From NCBI RefSeq assembly GCF_030315745.1, contig NZ_JASXSH010000017.1, positions 36,454-100,453 of the forward strand: a stretch of 64,000 nt of DNA, in the 5' to 3' direction. Made by a program: the position numbers and the translations under genes. Positions 56,881 to 64,000 of the stretch are shown in pieces; the stretch's first letter is position 1, and each line of letters starts with the position of its first letter. The notes below the pieces were generated by a model, which saw only the letters and a program-made list of their open reading frames with translations, was not told the origin of the DNA and ran no database searches. The DNA comes from Gordonia heveisoli (lineage in GTDB: Bacteria > Actinomycetota > Actinomycetes > Mycobacteriales > Mycobacteriaceae).

Positions 56881-57861
56881 CTACTCGGAGCGTCGCCGGC
56901 CCGATTTGCTGAGCCGGAAGTCCGGCGGGTACGCGTCGTCGTTGCTCTTGACCGCGTTGTTGATGCCGGCCGCCATCGTCTCCTCGTCGAGGGTGAGGTC
57001 CTCTGGGTCGGGATGTGCTGTACCACCGAGTGATTCGAACAACGCCGTGATCATGCTGCCCATGTACTCGCCCTGCTGCTGCTTCATCAGCTCGAAGAAG
57101 ATCTTCTGCATGAACACGGTGTCGGTGGGACGGGTGCGCGCGCAGGCGAGGGCGTACTTCTCGGTCTCCGCCTCCAACTCGTCGCGGGGGACCACCCGGT
57201 TGGCGAAGTTGCAGTCGTACATCTCCTGCGCGGTGAAGGGCCGTCCGGTGAAGACCATCTCCTGGAACTTGCGGATGCCCATCGTCTGCGCCCAGGTCCA
57301 CATCCGCGGACCGAAACCGATGTAGCGGAACGCGGGATGTCCGAACAGCGTGTCGTCGGACGAGATCACGATGTCGGCGTCGGCTGCCTGATAGAAGTGC
57401 CAGCCGTAGCAATAGCCCTTGGTCTCCACGATGCTGATCTTCTTGAAGTCCTGCAGGCTGCGGCAGCCGCCGGCCGAGTTCGCATACCACTGGGTGATCA
57501 AGGCGCCGTTGCGATACGACTCACGTGGCGGATAGTTGATCGCCGACTCGTCGTCGACCCGTAGTTCACGGATGCGGCCGGCAGACGTCGGGTCGGCCTC
57601 CATCTCCATGGCCTCGGGGATGTCGGCACCGGAACCGAAGTTCGAGCCGACGCCCCGGATCACGACGACCTTCACGTCGTCGTCGACCTGCGCGCGGTGC
57701 AGCAGGTCGGAGTAGCGAAGCCGGGCGTCGGCAGTGGGTGCGTTGAGGTGGTCGGGACGGTTGAAGGTGATGGTCGCGATCTTGGTCTTGGGATCCTTGT
57801 CGTAGAGGATGATCTCCTCTGCCGAGGGACGTTTGTTGTCAACCATCGTTGCTTCCGTCAT
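56881..57861 (-). CDS. crotonase-superfamily protein (divergent enoyl-CoA hydratase-like)
   Basis: 326 residues, long for the family (about 260). It has the first oxyanion segment SNFGSGADI and the helix region FRYIGFGPRMWTWAQTMG, but the usual catalytic Glu of FGLPEVK is not visible (here DTLFGHPAFRYIGF), so it may be a hydrolase, isomerase or dehalogenase-like member. KGYCYGWHFYQAADADIV replaces the normal GxxxGGGxE loop. It is the first gene of the minus-strand operon ending in IclR. ATG at 57861 or an in-frame ATG at 57846. Function unproven. Confidence 0.83.
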   Translation of the reverse strand: MTEATMVDNKRPSAEEIILYDKDPKTKIATITFNRPDHLNAPTADARLRYSDLLHRAQVDDDVKVVVIRGVGSNFGSGADIPEAMEMEADPTSAGRIRELRVDDESAINYPPRESYRNGALITQWYANSAGGCRSLQDFKKISIVETKGYCYGWHFYQAADADIVISSDDTLFGHPAFRYIGFGPRMWTWAQTMGIRKFQEMVFTGRPFTAQEMYDCNFANRVVPRDELEAETEKYALACARTRPTDTVFMQKIFFELMKQQQGEYMGSMITALFESLGGTAHPDPEDLTLDEETMAAGINNAVKSNDDAYPPDFRLSKSGRRRSE

Positions 57862-58211
57862 TGGCGAGAGACCTCTCTATCAACGATGGACTACCGAATG
57901 CATCCTTTTCTGCATGGAATTCAGCTATTTCGGTATCCACGTGCGAATTGATTTTCGATGCGAGTCCGGGGACTCGTGTTCATCGGGTGTCCGACTCCGG
58001 TGGCGGTCCGGTGATCAACCGGGGTGGGGTGTCCGTCCCCCGGGTGCGCCCGCCCTCCCAAGCATGTGTTCAAGTGAACCGCATCACAGGCTGGAAGTCA
58101 ATCAACTGCTTGATTTAGATGCTTGTCGGCGCTCAGAGACGGTGAAACCCGCTGATCTGCAGTCTATCGATGCAGGTCAGCGGGTTCTGGGGGAGGCGTT
58201 CGGGCCTGCTC
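57862..58211. promoter_or_regulatory. 350-bp region upstream of the crotonase, with TetR-type operator and terminator
   Basis: Contains TCAATCAACTGCTTGATT at 58098-58115 (AATCAA / TTGATT inverted repeat, 4-nt spacer), similar to 59207-59224. ATGCA(8 nt)TGCAT at 57898-57915 is a second short palindrome near the crotonase start. The TetR terminator is at 58146-58186. No gene was seen. Confidence 0.5.
58146..58186 (-). terminator. terminator of the TetR gene
   Basis: Arms 58146-58161 (AACCCGCTGATCTGCA) and 58171-58186 pair with one wobble and a 9-nt loop, 25 bp after the TetR stop. Confidence 0.75.
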
Positions 58212-58901
58212 TCAGGCTGGCGTCACCGGCGCGGTCCAGATGCCGACGAGGATGTCGATCAGGCCGGTGGCCATCTCGGCCCAGGTGCTGCGGATGAGTG
58301 GCGTGCCGTTTGCGAGAGCCCGTTCGCGCTGTGCGCACATCTCGATGATCAGGAACAGTGCGCAGTCCTGTCGCTCGGGCTGCACCTGTGGTGGCAGGTA
58401 GGGAAGGGTCTTGAGCAGGCCGTCCAGGCTTTCCTGCAGCGACGGCGAGTCCGTCCAGGCTTCCTGCATCATGATGTCGCGGAGGTCGGGGTCGGAGATG
58501 AGCTGGGCGCCGAAACGGGCGAACCAGGTCGGCGAGCCGAGTTCGTCGAAGCGCCTGGTGATGGGGAGGACCTGGCAGGAGAGCCAATCCCGGATCTGGG
58601 TGGATCCCCGGATGTCGCTGAGGACGGATTCGCGGGCCGGCTCGATCCCCTGGTGGAACCGGCGAACGATCGCGCGGATGAGATCGGTTCGACTCCCGAA
58701 GTGGTACCCCACGACGGCGGTATTGCCCTGACCTGCGGCTTCGGCTATCTGCCGGTTGGAGACGGAGTAGATGCCGTTCTCTGCGAACAGCCGCTCGGCG
58801 GTGTCGAGGATGAGCTCTTGAGTGGCTTCCTTCTTGGCCTGTCTACCGGCGGGACGATCCTGGCCGGTATCGGCGGTGAGGCTGACTGGAGTCGTCGCCA
58901 T
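58212..58901 (-). CDS. TetR/AcrR-family transcriptional regulator
   Basis: 229 residues. The N-terminal HTH (about 28-72: LILDTAERLFAENGIYSVSNRQIAEAAG and NTAVVGYHFGSRTDLI) is a standard TetR DNA-binding domain; the rest is a ligand-binding helical domain. It lies between two operator-like palindromes at 58098 and 59207, which suggests it represses the crotonase operon and the SDR operon. Ligand unknown; the location in a CoA-ester pathway makes an acyl-CoA plausible. Confidence 0.9.
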   Translation of the reverse strand: MATTPVSLTADTGQDRPAGRQAKKEATQELILDTAERLFAENGIYSVSNRQIAEAAGQGNTAVVGYHFGSRTDLIRAIVRRFHQGIEPARESVLSDIRGSTQIRDWLSCQVLPITRRFDELGSPTWFARFGAQLISDPDLRDIMMQEAWTDSPSLQESLDGLLKTLPYLPPQVQPERQDCALFLIIEMCAQRERALANGTPLIRSTWAEMATGLIDILVGIWTAPVTPA

Positions 58902-59553
58902 GAGTCTGACCTCGCTGTTCTTCGCGAACGTAGCGTTCGCGGGCCTTGTGCCGGCTCGCCCGTCGGGGATCTGCCGGTACCGATTCGCTGTGCCCCCCGA
59001 AACAAAACTAGGCCACCTTCGAGCAGCTGTAAAACAGACGATTGACCATCGTGTCGCGCTGGGATGGGGTGTGTGAATCCGGATGATCGGGCGCTGACCT
59101 GGTGATCTGTTCTGGACTACCGCTGTTCGCCAAGGTCTCGGAGTCGACGGATCGAGGTCCCGCTTACCGGTATGGGTGGCACTGAGCAGTTACCGCCAGC
59201 ATCTTTTCAATCAATCGCTTGACAAGTTTCGGTCTCACTGCGACGCTGAGAGGCGGAAAGTGAGAGCTGGACCACAGTATGCCGTGGCTCGGTCTCCGGC
59301 AGAGGATGCGCACTGCGCGTCTTCGGTGATCGGTCGGCGCGTATGAGCCGATGCTGAATCGGGCGAGTGGAATAGGGCGAAACAAATCGTTCGGTGGCAC
59401 ATTCATGGACGACTTTGTTGCGGGAGGTCGACCCGACGACAGTGGCGGCCGCCGTTGTCTATTGCCTTTTGTCTATTGCGTCTTGTCGGTCCATTTTCCG
59501 AACCGTAAAGAATCTGTTCATGCGCATCATCGATTTGTGAAGGGCACTCAACA
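58902..59553. promoter_or_regulatory. 652-bp divergent intergenic region with TetR-type and direct-repeat elements
   Basis: Largest gene-free stretch. TCAATCAATCGCTTGACA at 59207-59224 resembles the 58098 operator (14 of 18 bases). TTGTCTATTGC occurs at 59455-59465 and 59469-59479, a direct repeat about 80 bp before the SDR start, in a locally AT-richer part. An 80-codon minus-strand open frame (59164-59406) has no ribosome site or recognisable content and is not called. Confidence 0.5.
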
Positions 59554-60411
59554 ATGGCCGATGGGTTGTCAGGAAAGGTCGCCGTCGTCACCGGTGGCGC
59601 GTCGGGGCTGGGACAGGGCATCGTCGAGAAGTTCCTCGCCGAGGGTGCACGAGTCGTCATCGCCGACATCGACGATGAGGGTGGTCGCACGCTGGCCGAC
59701 ACCGCCGGCGGTGCGGCGGAGTTCGTTCACACCGACGTCTCCGATCCGGCCCAGATCGCGGCGGCTGTCGATCTCGCCGTCGAGAAGTTCGGCGGGCTCG
59801 ACGTCATGGTGAACAACGCAGGCATCTCGGGGAGCATGCACCCCAACTTCCTCGACGACGACCTGGCCGACTTCGACCGGGTACTGAGCGTGAACCTGCT
59901 CGGTGTCATGGCAGGCACGCAGGCGGCCGCGCGGCACATGGTCGCACACGGAGGCGGTTCGATCATCAACATCTCCTCCATCGGTGGCATTCAGCCGGGG
60001 GGTAGCGTGCTCACCTATCGCGCGTCGAAGGCGGGCATCATCCACTTCGGCAAGTCCGTCGCCATCGAGTTGGCGCAGCAGGGCGTACGTGTGAATACCA
60101 TTGCGCCTGGCGCTATCCCGACCCCGTTGCTGGCCGCGTCCGCAGTGAAGATGGGTGCCGACGCCGAGGCCTTCACCACGATGATCCGCGGCATCATGGC
60201 GCAGAATCGTCCACTCAACCAGGAGGGGACGGCCGAGGACGTCGCCGAGGCCGCGCTGTACTTCGCCTCGGACCGATCACGTTATGTGACCGCGACCCTG
60301 CTGCCCGTCGACGGTGGCACGGTCGCCGGTGCGCCCCGGCCGCTTCCGGGCGGTCAGCCGCAGTCGCAATCCGCACCCGACCTCGTCGGTGCGGGTGCGG
60401 GCGAAGACTGA
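59554..60411 (+). CDS. short-chain dehydrogenase/reductase (third type)
   Basis: 285 residues. GGASGLGQGI, NNAGISG and YRASK mark the SDR fold; ISSIGGIQPGGS carries the Ser. The C-terminus has a Pro/Gln-rich tail beyond the normal end. Oxidises or reduces an alcohol/ketone on the substrate. First of four plus-strand genes (SDR, ferredoxin, P450, KstD-like), so it is likely part of an oxidation module. ATG at 59554; the preceding site is weak (GAAGGGC). Confidence 0.88.
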   Translation: MADGLSGKVAVVTGGASGLGQGIVEKFLAEGARVVIADIDDEGGRTLADTAGGAAEFVHTDVSDPAQIAAAVDLAVEKFGGLDVMVNNAGISGSMHPNFLDDDLADFDRVLSVNLLGVMAGTQAAARHMVAHGGGSIINISSIGGIQPGGSVLTYRASKAGIIHFGKSVAIELAQQGVRVNTIAPGAIPTPLLAASAVKMGADAEAFTTMIRGIMAQNRPLNQEGTAEDVAEAALYFASDRSRYVTATLLPVDGGTVAGAPRPLPGGQPQSQSAPDLVGAGAGED

Positions 60412-60427
60412 CGGGCGGCGATCGACA

Positions 60428-60622
60428 GTGAAGGTCATCGTCGATCAGACCAGGTGCGTGGCGTCGGGCAACTGTGTTGCCGCCGCCACAACGGTGTTCG
60501 ACCAGAACGACGACGACGGCGTCGTGGTCCTCCTCGAGGAGAACCCGTCCGCCGCGTACGCCGACGACGTTCGTCATGCGGCCGGCCAGTGCCCGGCGCA
60601 GGCGATTCGCGTCGAAGACTGA
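60428..60622 (+). CDS. [3Fe-4S]-type ferredoxin (CXXSXXC), P450 partner
   Basis: 64 residues. CVASGNC and QCPAQAI give the CXX?XXC(X)nCP pattern with Ser at the variable position. GTG start at 60428, 16 bp after the SDR stop, and 43 bp before the P450. The adjacency makes it the most probable redox partner of that P450. Confidence 0.9.
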   Translation: MKVIVDQTRCVASGNCVAAATTVFDQNDDDGVVVLLEENPSAAYADDVRHAAGQCPAQAIRVED

Positions 60623-60665
60623 CCCAACCCCACAGCCGAAATTCCAGGGAAAAGGACCACATTCC

Positions 60666-61898
60666 ATGTCAGAGACGGCCACTGAAGTCATCAACGAAGT
60701 CGCACCGAGCTTCCCGATGGAGCGCGACATGCGCTGCCCGTTCGCGCCGCCGGAGGCCACCACCACGCTGCGTGCGCAGAATCCGGTCAGCCGGGTCACC
60801 ATTTGGGATGGTTCCCAGCCCTGGCTGATCACCGGCCTGGCCGCCGAGCGTGAACTACTCGCCGACCCCCGGATCAGCGTCGACGAGTCGCTTCCCGGCT
60901 TCCCGCACTGGAATGAGGGGATGGCGGCGAATGTGTCCATGCGGCCGAAGTCGGTGTTCAACTCCGACGGCAGCGAGCACGCGACCTTCCGCAAGATGAT
61001 GACCCGCGCTTTCACCTTCAAGCGGGTCAATGCGCTGCGTCCGTTCATCCAGAAGACCACCGACGAGTTGTTCGACGCCATGTCGGATGGGAAGGACACC
61101 GCAGACCTCGTCGGAGAGGTCGCCCTGCCGCTCCCGTCGATCGTGATCTCGCAGATGCTGGGGGTGCCCTACGAGAATCACGACTTCTTCCAGGAGAACT
61201 CGGTTAAGAGCATGGACCGATATGCGACGCCCGAGGAGAATATGCAGGCCTTCGCGGCCATGTTCATGTTCATGCTCGAGCTCGTCGAGAAGAAGGTCGC
61301 CGAGCCGGGTGACGATGTGTTGAGCTCCTTCGCCGAGCGGGTTCGCGACGGTGAGATCGAAGCGGCCGAGGCCGCCCAGATGGGGTTGGGCATGTTGATC
61401 GCCGGTCATGAGACGAGCGCGAATATGATCGCCCTGGGCACGTTGGCACTCTTGGAGAATCCCGATCAGCTGGCCGTCTTCCGCGATTCCGACGATCAGG
61501 ATGCCATCAACAACGGTGTCGAGGAGTTGATGCGCTACCTCGGCATCATCCACAACGGACATCGCCGCATCGCGCTCGACGACATCAAGATCTCCGGTCA
61601 GCTGATCCGTAAGGGGGACGGTGTGATTCTCGAGCAGGGTTCGTCGAACTGGGATCCGGCCGTATTCGAGGCTCCGGAGAACCTGGACCTATCCCGAGAT
61701 GTGCGCCAGCACACTGGATTCGGTTACGGACCGCACCAGTGCATCGGTCAGCAGCTGGCGCGCGCCGAAATGCAGATCTACTTCCAGACCGTGTTCCGGC
61801 GGTTCCCGAATCTACGCGTGAGCAGGCCGATGGAGCCCTCCGACTTCAAGACCGACCGCCTCGCATACGGCGTGTACGAACTGCCGGTCACCTGGTGA
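60666..61898 (+). CDS. cytochrome P450 (second)
   Basis: 410 residues. Haem loop HTGFGYGPHQCIGQQ, I-helix IAGHETSAN and EELMR (ExxR) are present. The CPFAPPEA region near the N-terminus resembles CYP105-like bacterial P450s. ATG at 60666 with AAAGGA upstream; the longer frame overlaps the ferredoxin. Adjacent to a ferredoxin and upstream of a KstD-like gene, it probably hydroxylates the ring system. Different from the P450 at 28763. Confidence 0.93.
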   Translation: MSETATEVINEVAPSFPMERDMRCPFAPPEATTTLRAQNPVSRVTIWDGSQPWLITGLAAERELLADPRISVDESLPGFPHWNEGMAANVSMRPKSVFNSDGSEHATFRKMMTRAFTFKRVNALRPFIQKTTDELFDAMSDGKDTADLVGEVALPLPSIVISQMLGVPYENHDFFQENSVKSMDRYATPEENMQAFAAMFMFMLELVEKKVAEPGDDVLSSFAERVRDGEIEAAEAAQMGLGMLIAGHETSANMIALGTLALLENPDQLAVFRDSDDQDAINNGVEELMRYLGIIHNGHRRIALDDIKISGQLIRKGDGVILEQGSSNWDPAVFEAPENLDLSRDVRQHTGFGYGPHQCIGQQLARAEMQIYFQTVFRRFPNLRVSRPMEPSDFKTDRLAYGVYELPVTW

Positions 61899-61938
61899 GC
61901 GCGGCCGTTACCCGACGACACGCGAAGGGAATCGCGCG

Positions 61939-63651
61939 ATGACGGAGACTGCGAACACGAAGTGGGACCAGGAGACCGACTTCCTGGTGGTCGGCTCCGG
62001 TGGTGGACTCGCTGGTGCGCTGCGTGCCGCCGCCAACGGTCTGGACGTCATCGTGGCCGAGAAGTCGGATGTGGTCGGCGGCTCGACCGGGATGTCCGGC
62101 GGTGTGGTCTGGCTGCCGAACAACCCGGCGATGCGGGCCGCCGGGGTGCCGGACTCGCGGGCGGAGGCCGTTGCCTACTTCGACACGGTCGCCGGTCCGG
62201 CCGGTGAGTCATCGGTCGCATCGTCAACGGCGCGGCGCGACGCCTATCTCGACACCGGCACCGAGATGTTCGAGTTCCTGGAAACCGAAGGCGTGCAGTT
62301 CCATCACTGCGAGGGATACAGCGACTACTACGCCGGGGTGCGCGGCGTCGAGGGTGGTAAGGCGCGTTCGCGGTCGGTGGAGGCGACGCCGTTCGATACC
62401 AAGCAGCTCGGTGACTGGGCGCAGCGTCTGCGTCCGCCGGTGGCGGGCAACATGACGATGTACACCTGTGAAGCGGCCTATGTGTCGAATCTGTTCACGC
62501 GCAAGGGTTCGTCGGTGATGGCCAAGGTCATGGGCCGCTCGGTCGGCGGTCGCCTGCGCGGGCGTCGCTACGTCACCAACGGCGCTGCGCTGATCGGATA
62601 CATGCTCAAGGCCCTGCTCGATCGTGGTGTGCCGGTGTGGACCGAGACCGCACTGGTGGATCTCGTCGTGGAGGATGGTGAGGTCGTCGGCGCGGTACTC
62701 GAGCGAGCCGGGGCGGAGATCCGGGTGCGGACGCGAGGCGGCGTGCTGGTCAGCGCCGGTGGCTTCTCCCGTAATCCGGATATGCGCGCGGAGTTCTCCG
62801 CCGACCAGCCCGGCCGAACCGAATGGACCAGCGCCAACCCCGGCGATACCGGTGAAGTCCTACAGATCGCGATGAAGCACGGTGCGGCAACCGATCTCAT
62901 GGATGAGGCGTGGTGGATGCCATCCTGGTTGGGACCCGACGGTGTCCCGGTGATGTGTCTGAGTGAACGCAGCAAGCCGTATTCGATCATCGTCGATGCG
63001 GCGGGCAACCGGTACTTCAACGAGGCGGTCGCCTACCAGGAGGCCGGGCAGCAGATGTTCGCCCATCACAAGAAGGTCGGGGGTGCGCTGCCGTCCTGGC
63101 TGATCATCGACTCGCGGCACCGCTCCCGATATGTCTTCGGTGTCGCTCCGCCCGGCCGAACACCCAAGGACTGGATCAGTTCGGGAGTGGTGAAGAAGGC
63201 CGACACCTTGGACGAACTGGCCACCCAATGTGGAATTGACCCGCCCGGTCTGCGCGCGACTGTCGAGCGATTCAACGGATTTGCCGCCACGGGAGTCGAC
63301 GAGGACTACTTCCGTGGGGAAGGTGACCACGAGAAGTACCAAGGCGACCAGTCGCACCGGCCGAACGCGTGTCTCGGGCCGATTGAGAAGGCGCCCTACT
63401 ATGCCTTTCCGATGTTCCCCGGTGACATCGGGACGAATGGCGGCTTGCTCGCCGACGCGGACGGTCGGGTCCTCGACGGCCAGGGCAACGTGATCGGCGG
63501 CCTGTACGCCTCCGGCAATTGCACGGCCTCGGTCATGGGGCGCAAATATCTCGGGGCCGGTGCCACCATCGGTCCGTCGATGATCTTTGCTCATCGCGCC
63601 GCCGACCATGCGGCGACTCGGTCCGGCGGAGGTTCGTCGGCCGCAGGCTGA
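61939..63651 (+). CDS. KstD-like FAD-dependent 3-ketosteroid/ketone dehydrogenase (second)
   Basis: 570 residues. FLVVGSGGGLAGALRAAANG and VVGGSTGMSGGVVWLPNN bind FAD; KYLGAGATIGPSMIFAHRAA near the C-terminus is the KstD-type end, in which the Tyr and Gly used in catalysis are present. It is longer than the protein at 43437 and differs through the middle, so the two probably act on different ring ketones or positions. Last gene of the 59.5-63.7 kb run; a strong terminator follows. Confidence 0.9.
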   Translation: MTETANTKWDQETDFLVVGSGGGLAGALRAAANGLDVIVAEKSDVVGGSTGMSGGVVWLPNNPAMRAAGVPDSRAEAVAYFDTVAGPAGESSVASSTARRDAYLDTGTEMFEFLETEGVQFHHCEGYSDYYAGVRGVEGGKARSRSVEATPFDTKQLGDWAQRLRPPVAGNMTMYTCEAAYVSNLFTRKGSSVMAKVMGRSVGGRLRGRRYVTNGAALIGYMLKALLDRGVPVWTETALVDLVVEDGEVVGAVLERAGAEIRVRTRGGVLVSAGGFSRNPDMRAEFSADQPGRTEWTSANPGDTGEVLQIAMKHGAATDLMDEAWWMPSWLGPDGVPVMCLSERSKPYSIIVDAAGNRYFNEAVAYQEAGQQMFAHHKKVGGALPSWLIIDSRHRSRYVFGVAPPGRTPKDWISSGVVKKADTLDELATQCGIDPPGLRATVERFNGFAATGVDEDYFRGEGDHEKYQGDQSHRPNACLGPIEKAPYYAFPMFPGDIGTNGGLLADADGRVLDGQGNVIGGLYASGNCTASVMGRKYLGAGATIGPSMIFAHRAADHAATRSGGGSSAAG

Positions 63652-63666
63652 AGCGCAGTGTCGACA

Positions 63667-63710
63667 CGAATCAGGGGCGGAGGACCTTCGGGTCCTCCGC
63701 CCCTGATTCG
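63667..63710. terminator. bidirectional terminator with UUCG tetraloop
   Basis: Perfect 20-bp arms at 63667-63686 and 63691-63710 around TTCG, which makes the very stable C(UUCG)G loop. Convergent genes on both sides. Confidence 0.93.
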
Positions 63711-63751
63711 TCGTTCGAGGGATGGGGGCTTGGTGACAGGGCTTCGTGAGA

Positions 63752-63943
63752 TCAGTCGGACAGGGCGATGGCCCGACGCGGACATTGGCGGATCGCATCG
63801 CGGACGGCGGCCTCGTTGTCGGGGGTCGCCGTCTCGACGAGCAGATGGAGTGCATCATCGTCGTCGAGGTCGAAGACGTCCGGCGCCGCCATCGCGCACA
63901 GACCATTCGCTTCGCAGATCCCGTAGTTCACATCGATTTTCAT
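63752..63943 (-). CDS. [3Fe-4S]-type ferredoxin (CXXNXXC)
   Basis: 63 residues. CEANGLC and QCPRRAI give CXX?XXC(X)nCP with Asn. The ATG is about 17 bp from the poly-G tract, so the promoter is lost. Whatever follows upstream on the minus strand, possibly its redox partner, is beyond the window. Confidence 0.9.
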   Translation of the reverse strand: MKIDVNYGICEANGLCAMAAPDVFDLDDDDALHLLVETATPDNEAAVRDAIRQCPRRAIALSD

Positions 63944-63960
63944 GAATCCTCCTACAGAAG

Positions 63961-64000
63961 CGGGGGGGGGGGGGGGGGGGGGGGGGGAGGGGGGGGGGGG
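63961..64000. other. poly-G tract at the window end (likely sequencing/assembly artefact)
   Basis: From 63962 to 64000 every base is G except one A (63988). Homopolymers of this length are not expected in a genome of this type. Two-colour sequencing gives false G calls at read ends, so this is probably a contig end rather than biology. Confidence 0.85.

Noticed and set aside
58098..59224. KstR- or KstR2-type operator
   Set aside because: The palindromes (AATCAA/TTGATT) do not match the known KstR (TNNAACNNGTTNNA) or KstR2 (ANCAAGNNCTTGNT) patterns, so a different TetR regulator is inferred.
59164..59406. Possible 80-residue minus-strand gene in the 59-kb intergenic region
   Set aside because: No ribosome site, no recognised motif, and the region contains promoter-like elements; not supported.

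Overview
The window looks like chromosomal DNA of a high-GC actinobacterium of the order Mycobacteriales (Gordonia/Rhodococcus/Mycobacterium type; the genus cannot be fixed from sequence alone). The evidence is the strong G/C third-position bias, the family content (KstD-like dehydrogenases, many acyl-CoA dehydrogenases and thiolases, a mycofactocin-type SDR, CXX?XXC ferredoxins) and the hsaE-G-F gene order. Almost every gene is catabolic, regulatory or transport. No tRNA, rRNA, CRISPR array, phage gene or transposase was seen. The left edge cuts a gene. The right edge runs into poly-G and is probably a contig end.

Layout. 0-2.7 kb: hsaE-G-F-type genes (hydratase, acetylating acetaldehyde dehydrogenase, aldolase), the lower meta-cleavage pathway. 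2.9-18 kb: a beta-oxidation block with an acyl-CoA dehydrogenase, two FadR-type GntR regulators flanking a DUF35-thiolase fusion (putative side-chain aldolase), an SDR, two acyl-CoA ligases, two thiolases, a CoA transferase, a ferredoxin and two more acyl-CoA dehydrogenases. 18-24.3 kb (minus strand): a branched-chain-amino-acid-type ABC importer in which both permeases and one ATPase are one polypeptide, flanked by two binding lipoproteins. 24.6-27.9 kb: an NPD-type flavoprotein coupled to a double-length acyl-CoA dehydrogenase. 27.9-33.3 kb: an intergenic palindromic repeat pair, then a minus-strand operon (mycofactocin-type SDR, aldehyde dehydrogenase, 3-hydroxyisobutyrate dehydrogenase-like protein, P450, DoxX). 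33.7-38.2 kb: amidohydrolase, small protein, double hot-dog hydratase, SDR and enoyl-CoA hydratase. 38.3-42.2 kb: HsaB-, HsaA- and HsaD-like proteins plus an IclR regulator. 42.4-52.3 kb: cytochrome-oxidase-subunit-III/IV-like membrane pair, KstD-like dehydrogenase, orphan membrane protein, XylE-type extradiol dioxygenase, luciferase-like monooxygenase, Baeyer-Villiger-type monooxygenase and a third binding lipoprotein. 52.5-58.9 kb (minus): IclR, a RibB-like protein without catalytic residues, a small Cys protein, a tandem CoA transferase, a crotonase and a TetR regulator. 59.5-63.9 kb: SDR, ferredoxin, P450, a second KstD-like enzyme and another ferredoxin.

Taken together, the genes could supply uptake, oxygenation (P450s, BVMO, luciferase-like enzyme), ring dehydrogenation (KstD-like), phenol hydroxylation (HsaA/HsaB-like), meta-cleavage (dioxygenase), C-C hydrolysis (HsaD-like), breakdown to pyruvate and acetyl-CoA (HsaE/G/F) and beta-oxidation of side chains or residual rings. 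This resembles steroid degradation, but the dioxygenase is not HsaC-type and no ipdAB pair is present. The natural substrate, possibly a steroid, terpenoid or other alicyclic/aromatic compound, is unknown. A recurring TAGTTAACTA-type element in about eight promoter regions suggests a shared FadR/GntR regulon. The most unusual parts are the RibB-like/small-protein/tandem-CoA-transferase operon, the oxidase-III/IV-like pair with a coupled 18-residue leader peptide, and the several multi-domain fusions.
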